In this document: positions 17,197 through 25,673 of the stretch, piece after piece
How the letters are laid out: each line of letters begins with the position of its first letter
How positions within the stretch are numbered: position 1 is the first letter of the stretch
Translations under genes and position numbers: made by a program
NCBI GenBank assembly: GCA_963716085.1
Contig: OY970288.1
Span: forward strand, 3,038,001 to 3,102,000
Reading direction: 5' to 3'
DNA length: 64,000 nt
DNA from: Persicitalea sp963716085
Lineage (GTDB): Bacteria > Bacteroidota > Bacteroidia > Cytophagales > Spirosomataceae
Notes under the pieces: generated by a model
What the model saw: only the letters and a program-made list of their open reading frames with translations
Told to the model about the DNA's origin: nothing
Database searches by the model: none

Positions 17197-17902
17197 ATGC
17201 GAAATTTCCTCCTCCTATTTTTGCTCGTATCCTCAGCAAAACTGCTTGCCCAAGCCCCCACCGAAGACTACCCCGTCGACCCCGCTTCCGTCGAGCAGCC
17301 GGGTGTTCCGAAGGGCGAAGTCCTGAAATTCACCTCTGATCAGTCAAAAATATTTCCCGGTACCTGGCGGGAAGTGTGGGTGTATGTCCCGACGCAGTAC
17401 GACTCGGCCCAACCAGCCTGCGTGTACGTCAATCAGGACGGTATTCAGTGGAAAGCCCCCACGGTTTTCGACAACCTCATTCACCAGAAAGAAATGCCAG
17501 TGACCGTCGGCGTATTCGTCACGCCGGGGCGGGTCATCGCGCAGAATCCCGACGAGGCCCTCGACCGCTACAACCGCAGCTACGAATACGACGGGCTGGG
17601 CGACAACTACGCGCGGTTCATTTTGGAGGAAATTTTGCCCGAAGTGGAAAAAATGAAAACGGGCGACGGCCGTGCCATTCGCCTTTCTAAAAACGGCGGG
17701 GATTCAGGTGCTTGACCAAACCGGACGGGTGAATGTAATTTTGCCCGTTCCCAACGATAGTGCCACGGATGTGGCTTTTGGGGGTAAGGATTTTAAGGAA
17801 CTCTATATCAACAGTAAGAACAAGGTGTATCGCCGCCATCTGAATGTGCGGGGGGCGAATGATTTTGAGAAGGCGGTGAAGCCGACCAAACCAAAATTGT
17901 GA
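17197..17902 (+). pseudogene. Collapsed esterase-gluconolactonase fusion gene
   Basis: The first part (17197 to about 17695) has a signal peptide (MRNFLLLFLLVSSAKLLA) and the N-terminal region of an alpha/beta-hydrolase esterase (SDQSKIFPGTWREVWVYVP, up to GRAIRLSKNGG, just before the expected nucleophile region). The frame then stops at 17713-17715. In the +1 frame the sequence resumes as the C-terminal end of an SMP-30/gluconolactonase propeller (GIQVLDQTGRVNVILPVP, FGGKDFKELYI, KVYRRHLNVRGAN) to 17902. In related Bacteroidota these are the two ends of one long fused protein, so most of the esterase and nearly all of the propeller have been lost by one internal deletion near 17690-17705. 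The product should be non-functional. Confidence 0.8.
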
Positions 17903-17919
17903 ACTCTAATTCTGCTTTA

Positions 17920-17959
17920 GCCAAGAAAGGGGGCTTCGATCGAAGCCCCCTTTCTTGGC
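17920..17959. terminator. Bidirectional terminator, 40-bp perfect palindrome
   Basis: A perfect palindrome, 20 bp per arm with no mismatch, centred at 17939/17940 (gggcttcgatcgaagccc in the core). It lies between the convergent pseudogene and the PorT-like gene. Confidence 0.85.
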
Positions 17960-17975
17960 ATTACGACGTTCTGTT

Positions 17976-18638
17976 CTATCGATCCGTAATTCTACCCGTC
18001 TTGGCATTGTATTTCGCCAGCGGAAAACTGACCCCGACGTTGACGCCGAAATTGTGATTGTGAATTTTACGGATGTCAGGCTGATCGTCGGCAAGTAATC
18101 CCAACAATCCCAAGCCGTAGCGAACATCGGTGTTCAGCCAAATTTTATTGGCAAGGCGAACATTGAGCCCAACCCCAGCCGTAAGCCCGGCGTCAATGGA
18201 TTCGAAGGCATTGCTACGGCCAGGCCTACCCTGTACTTGGTTGATATCCACCCCCTGTTCGTTTTTAGCGCTCAACAAGAAATTAATATGAGGGCCTAGA
18301 AACAGTTTAGGTCTAACCCTTTGCCCGTATTTGCCCAAAAAGTAGGTTGCTAGAATTGGGATCTGAATGTAATTCAGATTGATTTCTCGGGAATTGTCGT
18401 TGTCTTTTCCACCCAATTGAGTGTAAAGAACTTGCCCGCTCACTCCGAATCCACTGTTGGCACTATAATTTAAAAAGCCTCCTAATGTAAGGCCTGTTGT
18501 CCAGCTAGTGCCTGTATTTTCACCCCGAAGATTAGCAATCGACACGCCCGCAATGGGGCCAATGGAGATGTTTTCCTGGGCCTGTACTGCCTGTGATAGT
18601 AGCAGTACGACGATGATAAATCGAATGGTTCTTTTCAT
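17976..18638 (-). CDS. PorT-like outer-membrane beta-barrel protein
   Basis: 220-residue exported protein. Signal peptide MKRTIRFIIVVLLLSQAVQA, then the GPIAGVSIANLRG opening typical of the porin/PorT-like (OMP_b-brl_2) family. Alternating strands follow, including GLTLGGFLNY, LNYIQIPILATYFL, PKLFLGPHINFLLS, GLTAGVGLNVRL and a final GVNVGVSFPLAKY. Expected to be an 8-stranded barrel in the outer membrane; the ligand or role is unknown. It is alone between two convergent/co-directional neighbours and ends at the 40-bp palindrome. Confidence 0.8.
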   Translation of the reverse strand: MKRTIRFIIVVLLLSQAVQAQENISIGPIAGVSIANLRGENTGTSWTTGLTLGGFLNYSANSGFGVSGQVLYTQLGGKDNDNSREINLNYIQIPILATYFLGKYGQRVRPKLFLGPHINFLLSAKNEQGVDINQVQGRPGRSNAFESIDAGLTAGVGLNVRLANKIWLNTDVRYGLGLLGLLADDQPDIRKIHNHNFGVNVGVSFPLAKYNAKTGRITDR

Positions 18639-18687
18639 AGAAATAGGAAGGAGGGCAAATTAGTGAAAAATCAAACCCTTAAAAATC

Positions 18688-19218
18688 TTATGCCACCGAG
18701 TCTATCAGCGAGGAAATCAAGCGTTCAATTTCGATGAGCAAGGCCGGAGTTTCGGGTTCGCCGTCTTGGGCGATTTTCCCCTTCGCTCCCTGAATCAGCA
18801 ATTTAGAATCTTCCGCCACCCTAGCTTCCAGGGTGGCCAGGATCAATTCAAGTTCTGCAAAGGCTTTTTCACCCGAAGCGGCGGCTACTATAAAAGCGGC
18901 GGGCTTGTTTGACAAAACGGTGGTAGAAACCAGCCACTCGATGGCATTCTTCAAACTGCCCGGCAGGCTGAACACGTATTCCGGCGTGCTGAAAAGCACT
19001 GCATCAGCCGTCTCAATTCTATTTCTAAAACTAATTACGGACTGAGGCAAATTCTCGTCACTAAGTCCGGGGATGAAATGCGGAAGGGTATCGACGCCTT
19101 CGAACAACTCTATTGAAATTGTTTCTTGGTAACGATTGGCTATGAATTTGATGAGCCGCTCGTTCGTGGCGTTTCTGCTGCCCGCTATGGCGAAGATATT
19201 CTTTCTACTTTTTGGCAT
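18688..19218 (-). CDS. NADPH-dependent FMN reductase family protein
   Basis: 176-residue flavodoxin-like reductase that probably uses FMN and NAD(P)H to reduce quinones, azo compounds or chromate. Phosphate-binding loop AGSRNATNERL near residue 13 and the family signature STPEYVFSLPGSLKNAIEWL near residues 77-96 are present. It sits 49 bp upstream of the barrel gene but the functions seem unrelated. The physiological substrate is unknown. Confidence 0.88.
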   Translation of the reverse strand: MPKSRKNIFAIAGSRNATNERLIKFIANRYQETISIELFEGVDTLPHFIPGLSDENLPQSVISFRNRIETADAVLFSTPEYVFSLPGSLKNAIEWLVSTTVLSNKPAAFIVAAASGEKAFAELELILATLEARVAEDSKLLIQGAKGKIAQDGEPETPALLIEIERLISSLIDSVA

Positions 19219-19307
19219 AAAAGGTTCGTAGGAAAATTGACAAAATACCGGTTGGATAACCGTTCACTAAATTCAGGCTACCGCCCAATCAGTTTTGAAC
19301 CCTTCAA

Positions 19308-19340
19308 TTTGGAAACAAGTAATCGAGGACGGTAAGTTTG
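19308..19340 (+). promoter_or_regulatory. Bacteroidota-type promoter of the small lipoprotein gene
   Basis: TTTG (19308-19311), then 21 bp, then TAAGTTTG (19333-19340): a good match to the -33/-7 consensus. The start codon follows 43 bp later. Confidence 0.6.
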
Positions 19341-19383
19341 AAAGAAACAAACTCAGTAATTTCAATAATCAATAACTACAATT

Positions 19384-19653
19384 ATGAAAACGATCCTCAA
19401 ATCACTCGTTCCGCTGGCTATCGCCTTACTCGTAGGGTGCAGCAAAAAAGACACGGCTCCCAGTCCCATGAACTGCGCCAACAACACCACTAGGTTCACC
19501 GAAACCTTAACAGCCTACGCCGCCAATCCAACCGAAGCGAATTGCAAAGCCTACAAGAAGGCAATCACCGATTACGTAAAAAGCTGCGGAGGTCTGTTCA
19601 CCGCAGAAGACAAGAAGGAGTGGGATGAGTTCTTAGCCGAACCCTGCTCTTAG
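19384..19653 (+). CDS. Small cysteine-containing lipoprotein
   Basis: 89-residue envelope lipoprotein. Lipobox LLVGC with Cys 20 after a basic, hydrophobic signal. The mature part has four further cysteines (NC, NC, SC, PC) that could form two disulfides in the periplasm. The helical core (TETLTAYAANPTEANCKAYK) resembles short lipoproteins common in Spirosomataceae genomes, of unknown function. It has its own promoter and converges on polA. Confidence 0.75.
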   Translation: MKTILKSLVPLAIALLVGCSKKDTAPSPMNCANNTTRFTETLTAYAANPTEANCKAYKKAITDYVKSCGGLFTAEDKKEWDEFLAEPCS

Positions 19654-19717
19654 TGACGGAAATCGGAGGAAGCAGGGCGCCTCCCTGCTCCTTTCCTTCT
19701 TTCCTCCCCCTTAAAAA

Positions 19718-22549
19718 TCAATGCGCTTCCAGCCAGTCGTTCCCCACGCCGATGCCCGTCTCCATTTTGACTTCCATCGGTAAGGCGTTCTGCATGAGGT
19801 CTTCGACGTTGGTTTTCAGGAAATCAAGCTCGTCGCGATGGGCGTCGAAGACCAGTTCGTCGTGGACTTGCAGAATCATGCGGGAGCGGAGTTTTTCTTT
19901 TTGGATAAAATCCTGAATGTTAATCATCGCCAGCTTGATCATGTCGGCGGCCGAACCCTGAATGGGAGCGTTGATGGCATTGCGCTCGGCGAAGCCCCGG
20001 TTGTTCTGGTTGCGTGAGTTGATGTCGGCCAGATAGCGGCGGCGGCCCAGGATGGTCTCGACGTACTCTTTTTCTTTGGCTTCCTTGATCACGCGATCCA
20101 TGTAGGCTTTCACGGCTGGAAACTCCTCGAAGTAAGCTTTGATGATATCACCCGCGTCACTGCGCGAAATGCTCAGGTTTTTTGCCAGTCCGAAGGCAGA
20201 AATTCCGTAGATGATTCCGAAGTTAACTGATTTGGCCTGGCGTCGCATATCGGCCGTGACCTCTTCCAGTGGAATCTTGAAAACCTTGCTGGCGGTAGTG
20301 GCATGAATGTCGCGGCCCAAGTTGAAGGCTTCAATCATGCTGGGGTCGCCGCTGAAGGCCGCCATGATGCGCAGCTCGATTTGCGAATAATCCGCCGATA
20401 GAATCTGAAACTCTTCCGAGCGCGGCACGAAGGCTTTGCGGATCTCGCGACCTCGCGCGGTGCGGATGGGAATGTTTTGCAGGTTTGGGTTAGTTGAGCT
20501 CAGGCGTCCGGTAGCCGTCACGGCCTGGTTGTAAGACGTATGGATGCGGCCTGTATCGGGATTGACCAGGAGCGGCAGGGCATCTACGTAGGTGGATTTT
20601 AGCTTCTGTAATTCCCGGTAGTCCAGGATTTTGCGGGCTATCTCGTGTTCGCTTTCCAGCGCCGACAGAATATCCTCACCCGTAGCGTACTGTCCGGTTC
20701 GGGTTTTCTTCGGGTTCTTGACCAAATTCATTTTATCGAAAAGCACTTCCCCCAACTGCTTGGGTGAGTTGAGGTTAAACTCCGTTTCGGCGGTAGCGAA
20801 AATATCGGTTTCCAGCAGTTTGATGTCGGTGTCGAGTTCCTGCGACATTTTGGACAGCGCGTCCATGTCCACCCGCACGCCTTCGCTTTCCATGGCCGTG
20901 AGTACCCGAACGAGCGGCATTTCTACGCCTTCAAAAAGCTTTTCAGCGGCTTTTTCCTTCAATTCGGGTATCAGTAGCTGGTGCAGTTGCAGCGTGATGT
21001 CGGCGTCTTCCCCGGCGTATTCGGTTACCTCCGCTATCTCCACGTCGCGCATTGTGCCCTGATTCTTGCCCTTCTTGCCAATCAGCGCCTCGATGGCGAC
21101 GGGCTCGTAGTTCAGGTAATTCATCGCCAGACGATCCATGCCGTGGCGCTGCTCGGGTTCGAGCAGGTAGTGCGCCAGCATGGTGTCGGCCAGCGGACCG
21201 CGTATCTCCAGGTCGTAGTTTTTCAAGACCAGCATGTCGTATTTCAGGTTCTGCCCGATCTTGGTAATTTTTTCGTTTTCAAAAACGGGCCGAAAAATCT
21301 CGATAATCGCCTGAGCCTTTTCGCGCTCCGACGGGACGGGGACGTAAAACGCCTCGCCCGCTCGGTAGGCAAAGGCAATGCCCACCAACTCGGCTTGCAG
21401 CGCATCCAGCGCGGTGGTTTCGGTATCGAAGCAAAATTCCTCCTGTAGGTTAAGGTAGTCGACCAGACTCGCCATCAGTTCCGGTGAATCGACGGTCTGG
21501 TAGTCGTGGGTCGCCGAGGCGATGGTGCGGTACACGACGGGCACAGGCTCGTTCTGATTATTGGAAGTTGAATTCTCAAAAGCCGAAACGGCCGAATTTT
21601 GGCCCGCGCCAAAGAGGTCGAGTTGGCCAGGCTTGCCCTGGGCGGGGCCAGGCTTGCCATCGAAAGGATCATCGCCCAGCACCCGGCGGCGCAGGGTGCG
21701 GAATTCCAGTTCGTCGAAGAGCGCGTTCACCTTGTCGGCGTCGGGTTCTTCGTGAATGAGGTCTTTGGCGCTGAACGGAATCGGGACGTTCACATCAATA
21801 GTGGCTAATTGCTTGGATAGGATCGCCTGGTCGGCGTTATCGCGCACGCGCTCGCCAAGTTTACCTTTAATTTCCCCGGCTTGGGCCAGGATGTTTTCCA
21901 AGTTGCCGTACTGGGCGATGAGCTTCTGGGCCGTCTTCTCCCCTACCCCCGGAATGCCGGGAATGTTGTCCGAGGCATCGCCCATCAGCCCCAGCATATC
22001 GATCACCTGATCGACCCGCTCGATTTTCCATTTGTCGAGAATTTCGGCAATGCCCATTTTCTCGGCTCCCTTCCCCATGAAAGCGGGCTTGTACATGTAC
22101 ACGTGCTCCTGCACCAACTGACCGTAGTCCTTATCGGGCGTCATCATAAAGACTTCGAACCCCTCTTGCGAGGCACAGCGGGCCAAAGTGCCGATGACAT
22201 CGTCAGCCTCGAAGCCATCGACCAGCAGAATGGGAATGTTCATCGCTTCCAAAAGCCGCTTCACATAAGGAATTGCGATGGTGATGTCCTCAGGCTGCGC
22301 GTCGCGCTGCGCTTTGTACTCTTTAAACTGCTCGTGACGGAATGTTTTCTTGGGCGTGTCAAAAGCCACCCCGATGTGGGTGGGCGCTTCTTTTTTCAGG
22401 ACTTCCAGCAGCGTATTGGTAAAGCCGAACACCGCGCTGGTATTCATGCCCGTCGAGGTCACACGTGGGGCTTTGATAAAAGCAAAATGGGCGCGGTAGA
22501 TTAGCGCGAAGGCGTCGAGGAGGAAAAGCTTTTGGGTGGGCTGAGGCAT
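19718..22549 (-). CDS. polA: DNA polymerase I
   Basis: Repair and Okazaki-fragment polymerase with three domains: 5'-3' exonuclease (residues 1 to about 300, LLVDGFEADDVIGTLA and GLMGDASDNIPGIPGVGEKT), 3'-5' exonuclease (about 350-540, FCFDTETTALD carrying the DxE motif, so proofreading looks intact) and family A polymerase (ADYSQIELRIMA, KSVNFGIIYGIS, QVHDELVFD). The open frame extends 37 codons further upstream, but conserved alignment with MPQPTQKLFLLDAFALIYRA places the start at 22549. About 943 residues, normal for the family. Confidence 0.96.
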   Translation of the reverse strand: MPQPTQKLFLLDAFALIYRAHFAFIKAPRVTSTGMNTSAVFGFTNTLLEVLKKEAPTHIGVAFDTPKKTFRHEQFKEYKAQRDAQPEDITIAIPYVKRLLEAMNIPILLVDGFEADDVIGTLARCASQEGFEVFMMTPDKDYGQLVQEHVYMYKPAFMGKGAEKMGIAEILDKWKIERVDQVIDMLGLMGDASDNIPGIPGVGEKTAQKLIAQYGNLENILAQAGEIKGKLGERVRDNADQAILSKQLATIDVNVPIPFSAKDLIHEEPDADKVNALFDELEFRTLRRRVLGDDPFDGKPGPAQGKPGQLDLFGAGQNSAVSAFENSTSNNQNEPVPVVYRTIASATHDYQTVDSPELMASLVDYLNLQEEFCFDTETTALDALQAELVGIAFAYRAGEAFYVPVPSEREKAQAIIEIFRPVFENEKITKIGQNLKYDMLVLKNYDLEIRGPLADTMLAHYLLEPEQRHGMDRLAMNYLNYEPVAIEALIGKKGKNQGTMRDVEIAEVTEYAGEDADITLQLHQLLIPELKEKAAEKLFEGVEMPLVRVLTAMESEGVRVDMDALSKMSQELDTDIKLLETDIFATAETEFNLNSPKQLGEVLFDKMNLVKNPKKTRTGQYATGEDILSALESEHEIARKILDYRELQKLKSTYVDALPLLVNPDTGRIHTSYNQAVTATGRLSSTNPNLQNIPIRTARGREIRKAFVPRSEEFQILSADYSQIELRIMAAFSGDPSMIEAFNLGRDIHATTASKVFKIPLEEVTADMRRQAKSVNFGIIYGISAFGLAKNLSISRSDAGDIIKAYFEEFPAVKAYMDRVIKEAKEKEYVETILGRRRYLADINSRNQNNRGFAERNAINAPIQGSAADMIKLAMINIQDFIQKEKLRSRMILQVHDELVFDAHRDELDFLKTNVEDLMQNALPMEVKMETGIGVGNDWLEAH

Positions 22550-22736
22550 AAATCTGGGTGAAAGTGTACTGGTTTGAGTCGCGCTTTTTTTGAAATTATT
22601 TATTTCCTCAAAGATAAGACCTCTGATGGAAAAATCGGAAGCCATCCCGCGATAAGACAATTGCCGCTTGGGTCAATTTTGGTACAGTTCTTGCTAATGT
22701 CTGTTCAAATCGAGACATTTGGCCAAAAACTAAGCG

Positions 22737-23324
22737 ATGAACCTCCTGCATAAAATGAGAAAAGTTAAAAAAACGCTAACCTGGAGCATGCTGATTGTCG
22801 CCACGTTATGGCTGAGTGCCTGTGGTGGGAATGAGGGCCCAGTTGGCCCCGCTGGACCTGCCGGACCTCAGGGACTTACCGGTACAGCCGGATCACAGGG
22901 CCCTGCCGGATCAGCCAATGTCCTTTACTCAAACTGGGCCAAAGCAGGTACCTGGACCAAAACCAATCAATTCGGTACCGACCGTTTTTACTTTGATATC
23001 AATAACGTAAATCGCCTGACGCAAGCCGTTCTGGATCAGGGTGTAGTGCTGATCTACGCCAAGCTTGAAACGGAAAATAATCAGGTGCGGCAGTTGCCGG
23101 TACGGGTATTTTCGCAGTTTACGGAGGATAACATCGACTTCACGATGACCGTCAACCGAATTAGGGTTTGGTCGATTCCGATTCGTGGCCCTCAACCCCC
23201 AATCATACCATCCACCAACCACGAGTTCCGCTATATCGTTATTCCGGGTGGGCAAGCCGGGCGTGTCGGCTACGAGAAGATGACTTACGCGGAAGCCCGG
23301 AAGATGTTCGATCTGCCCGACTGA
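22737..23324 (+). CDS. Collagen-like repeat lipoprotein
   Basis: 195-residue lipoprotein. After the lipobox (LWLSAC, Cys 29) comes a short run of Gly-X-Y triplets (GPVGPAGPAGPQG and on, about residues 34-58), enough for a short collagen-type triple helix, then a globular C-terminal domain (about 60-195) that recurs behind such stalks in Bacteroidota lipoproteins. It is probably a trimeric surface or periplasmic stalk. A second ATG at 22755 (MRKVKK) is an equally good start. The downstream gene converges with a gap of only 15 bp. Confidence 0.75.
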   Translation: MNLLHKMRKVKKTLTWSMLIVATLWLSACGGNEGPVGPAGPAGPQGLTGTAGSQGPAGSANVLYSNWAKAGTWTKTNQFGTDRFYFDINNVNRLTQAVLDQGVVLIYAKLETENNQVRQLPVRVFSQFTEDNIDFTMTVNRIRVWSIPIRGPQPPIIPSTNHEFRYIVIPGGQAGRVGYEKMTYAEARKMFDLPD

Positions 23325-23339
23325 GCGTAATCGTCCTGA

Positions 23340-25673
23340 CTACCAAAAGCGAATGCCCGCCCGCAGTCCTGCTGTGCGGAAATTGGATTCGGTCTTGCCG
23401 CGCGAGCCGGAGAAGGTAACGTAGTTTGAGTTGTAGATCCCGGAAAAGTTATAACCAAAAACCGCCTCCACGAAGAAGCCGAATTTCTTTCGCTCCAACT
23501 CTACCCCAATTCCCCCTAAAGCACCCAGCGACTGTTTCTTTAAATTTCTTCGGTCGTTGGTCGCTTCGTTATCCGGGTGGTTACTCAGGGAATAACCGAA
23601 GGGCAGCAGTAGTTCTACGCCGCCCTTCAGGTAGGGCCGCAATCTATCGGGATCGGTATTGGTTTTGTGGAGTTTCAAGGCTACCGATACATCCGCGCCC
23701 TCGATTTCAAAATCCCCCGCCGATATCGTCTGTCCTTGTTTTACCCCTTGGGCGGAATATTTGGTTCGAAAATATTCCGCCCCGATGACCACATCCAGCG
23801 GATTGAGATAAGACAGGAAAGTAAGCTGCAAGCCCGTCGAGACGAAGTAGCCGTAGTTGGTTTCCTTCAACAGACCGTCGTCGAAATACAGCGGATTATT
23901 GACCCCCACCCGACCCGTCAATTCCAGGGCGGTCGATATATTTCCCCTGCGGCAGCTATCGGGGTAGGCGTCGCATTTCATATCGGCCATAATTTTCTTG
24001 ATACGACCCTTTTGGCTCTCTTCGGCGCAGCCGTAGGCCTGCTGGTAATAATCGTACGAATTTTTCCACTCGCGGTTTTCGGCGCTTTCGAACGCTTTAT
24101 CGCGGGCCGTGGTGAAGCAATTGGCTCGCTCGCATGCGCTGATACGTTCCTGGCTCCCGAGTAATGCTTGGTCGCGCGGGCCAATGTCGCACAAATCCAG
24201 CTCCGAGATTTGCTCGAAGAAACGTTTTGCCTCTCCGCATTGCCGATTGCTCAGAGCCAGCTCGGCTCGAGGTTTTAGCACTTGAAACAGGCTGTCGGCT
24301 GCGTGAAAGCGATAGACCATGTCCTGCATGTTGCGGTAAGCGTTGAAGAAACCGGGATCGCTTGATCCACAACCCGCCAGGTTGGCGCGGGCGGGTTGCC
24401 AAAGCCGCCAGGCTTCCTCTATCCGGCAGTTCGATAGTTCTTTTCTGATTTCGGTAGCAACCAGGGCAAAGGCCTGCTGCTTGCCTTCGCAATCCAGCTT
24501 GGCAGCTATCCGACTTTGCATTTCGGCCAATTGGGCGTCATACTGCGGCAATTCCAGCGCCCGGGCGTTCACCAGGTACTCCATCGCTTCGCGGTACTTT
24601 CCTTTCTCGCCGGTTTCATCGCCCAGCGTCTCGGCGGCGCGGGCTGCCTCTGTCAGATTCCCAAAATAATTCTTTCTGGCGCAAAGGCTCACTGACATCC
24701 CCACCTGCGGAATGCGGGAGGCCGTTTTCAGCAAGCTTTCGTAGGCACTCTCCAAAAAAGGACGGTTGTCGGGATCATTTTTAAGTTTTGTTACGTCGCT
24801 TTCTACCCGACGGTACTCGGCAATACGATTAGCGAGTGTGTCGGCATCGGGAATAAGCTTGCGGTTATTCTTGACAAAAAAATACAAGTCCTCCATGCGA
24901 CATTCCTGGGCGTAGTTCTGCATCCTGTCGGCCAGGGCCGTTGCCGAGGAGGCGGCCAATTTGGCTTTTTCGCCTTCCTCCACGCTTTTAATTTCGTATT
25001 CGAGTTCGCTAATAATATACTTGGAAGCTGAGCGATACGCACGCAGATTTTCCAGGGAATGGGTGCCGTCATTCCTGGCAGACCGCTGGTAGGCTTGGCC
25101 CCAGGCTCCCAAAGATTTTACGGATTGAAGTCCCTGCTGGTACTGTTCCCGCAGGGTGGTGTTCAAGCCGCCGCCCAGTTGTTTGGCTTTGGTGAAGCTT
25201 CGCTTTGCGGCTACCGTATCCAGCACCGAGAGTTGCTGCTCGCCTTTGTAGGCCCACTCGAAACCCGCCACTACGCGGGTGGTGGCGTCTAGCTTAGCGG
25301 CCATTTTCTTGTCCAGTTCCTGCAAGCAGCTCAGAATTCGACCATCGAGGATCGCTACTTGCAGCGTGGGGTCGATGGTACGGTAGCGGCTGTATGCTTC
25401 CAGGGCCTCGGGATAGCGTCGCGCCCGGTAAAATCGCTCACCGCTCTGAAATATTGCCTGAACTTTGCGCGTGGTGCTAAGTCTCTTGCTAAACTCAGGC
25501 ACGGCGGGGGCTACTTCATAAAGCCGGATGGCATCCTCGAAACGGCCCGCGTCCAGGTGTTCGCCCGCCGTAATCCAGATATCGTACAGATTACGGTTGG
25601 CAAATTTTTGGCCCAGTCCGTCAGTTAGCGTTGCCAGGACGAGCGCGCACAGCAGCAGTAGTCTTATTGGCAT
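23340..25673 (-). CDS. TPR protein with C-terminal outer-membrane barrel
   Basis: 777-residue exported protein. Signal peptide MPIRLLLLCALVLATLTDGLG. A long helical section (about 25-570) contains TPR-like units (LDAGRFEDAIRLYEVAP; RARRYPEALEAYSRY; KYREAMEYLVNARAL). The last 200 residues have alternating strands (YFVSTGLQLTFLSY, VVIGAEYF, LRPYLKGGVELLLPFGY) and end in GLRAGIRFW, with the terminal aromatic residue that marks Bam-inserted barrels. It therefore seems to anchor a large periplasmic helical domain in the outer membrane. Its start codon overlaps the stop of the upstream gene by 10 bp, so the two products probably act together. Confidence 0.75.
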   Translation of the reverse strand: MPIRLLLLCALVLATLTDGLGQKFANRNLYDIWITAGEHLDAGRFEDAIRLYEVAPAVPEFSKRLSTTRKVQAIFQSGERFYRARRYPEALEAYSRYRTIDPTLQVAILDGRILSCLQELDKKMAAKLDATTRVVAGFEWAYKGEQQLSVLDTVAAKRSFTKAKQLGGGLNTTLREQYQQGLQSVKSLGAWGQAYQRSARNDGTHSLENLRAYRSASKYIISELEYEIKSVEEGEKAKLAASSATALADRMQNYAQECRMEDLYFFVKNNRKLIPDADTLANRIAEYRRVESDVTKLKNDPDNRPFLESAYESLLKTASRIPQVGMSVSLCARKNYFGNLTEAARAAETLGDETGEKGKYREAMEYLVNARALELPQYDAQLAEMQSRIAAKLDCEGKQQAFALVATEIRKELSNCRIEEAWRLWQPARANLAGCGSSDPGFFNAYRNMQDMVYRFHAADSLFQVLKPRAELALSNRQCGEAKRFFEQISELDLCDIGPRDQALLGSQERISACERANCFTTARDKAFESAENREWKNSYDYYQQAYGCAEESQKGRIKKIMADMKCDAYPDSCRRGNISTALELTGRVGVNNPLYFDDGLLKETNYGYFVSTGLQLTFLSYLNPLDVVIGAEYFRTKYSAQGVKQGQTISAGDFEIEGADVSVALKLHKTNTDPDRLRPYLKGGVELLLPFGYSLSNHPDNEATNDRRNLKKQSLGALGGIGVELERKKFGFFVEAVFGYNFSGIYNSNYVTFSGSRGKTESNFRTAGLRAGIRFW

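Noticed and set aside
19718..22660. Longer polA start at 22660
   Set aside because: The extra 37 residues lack similarity to PolA, whose conserved N-terminus (KLFLLDAFALIYRAH) fits the ATG at 22549.
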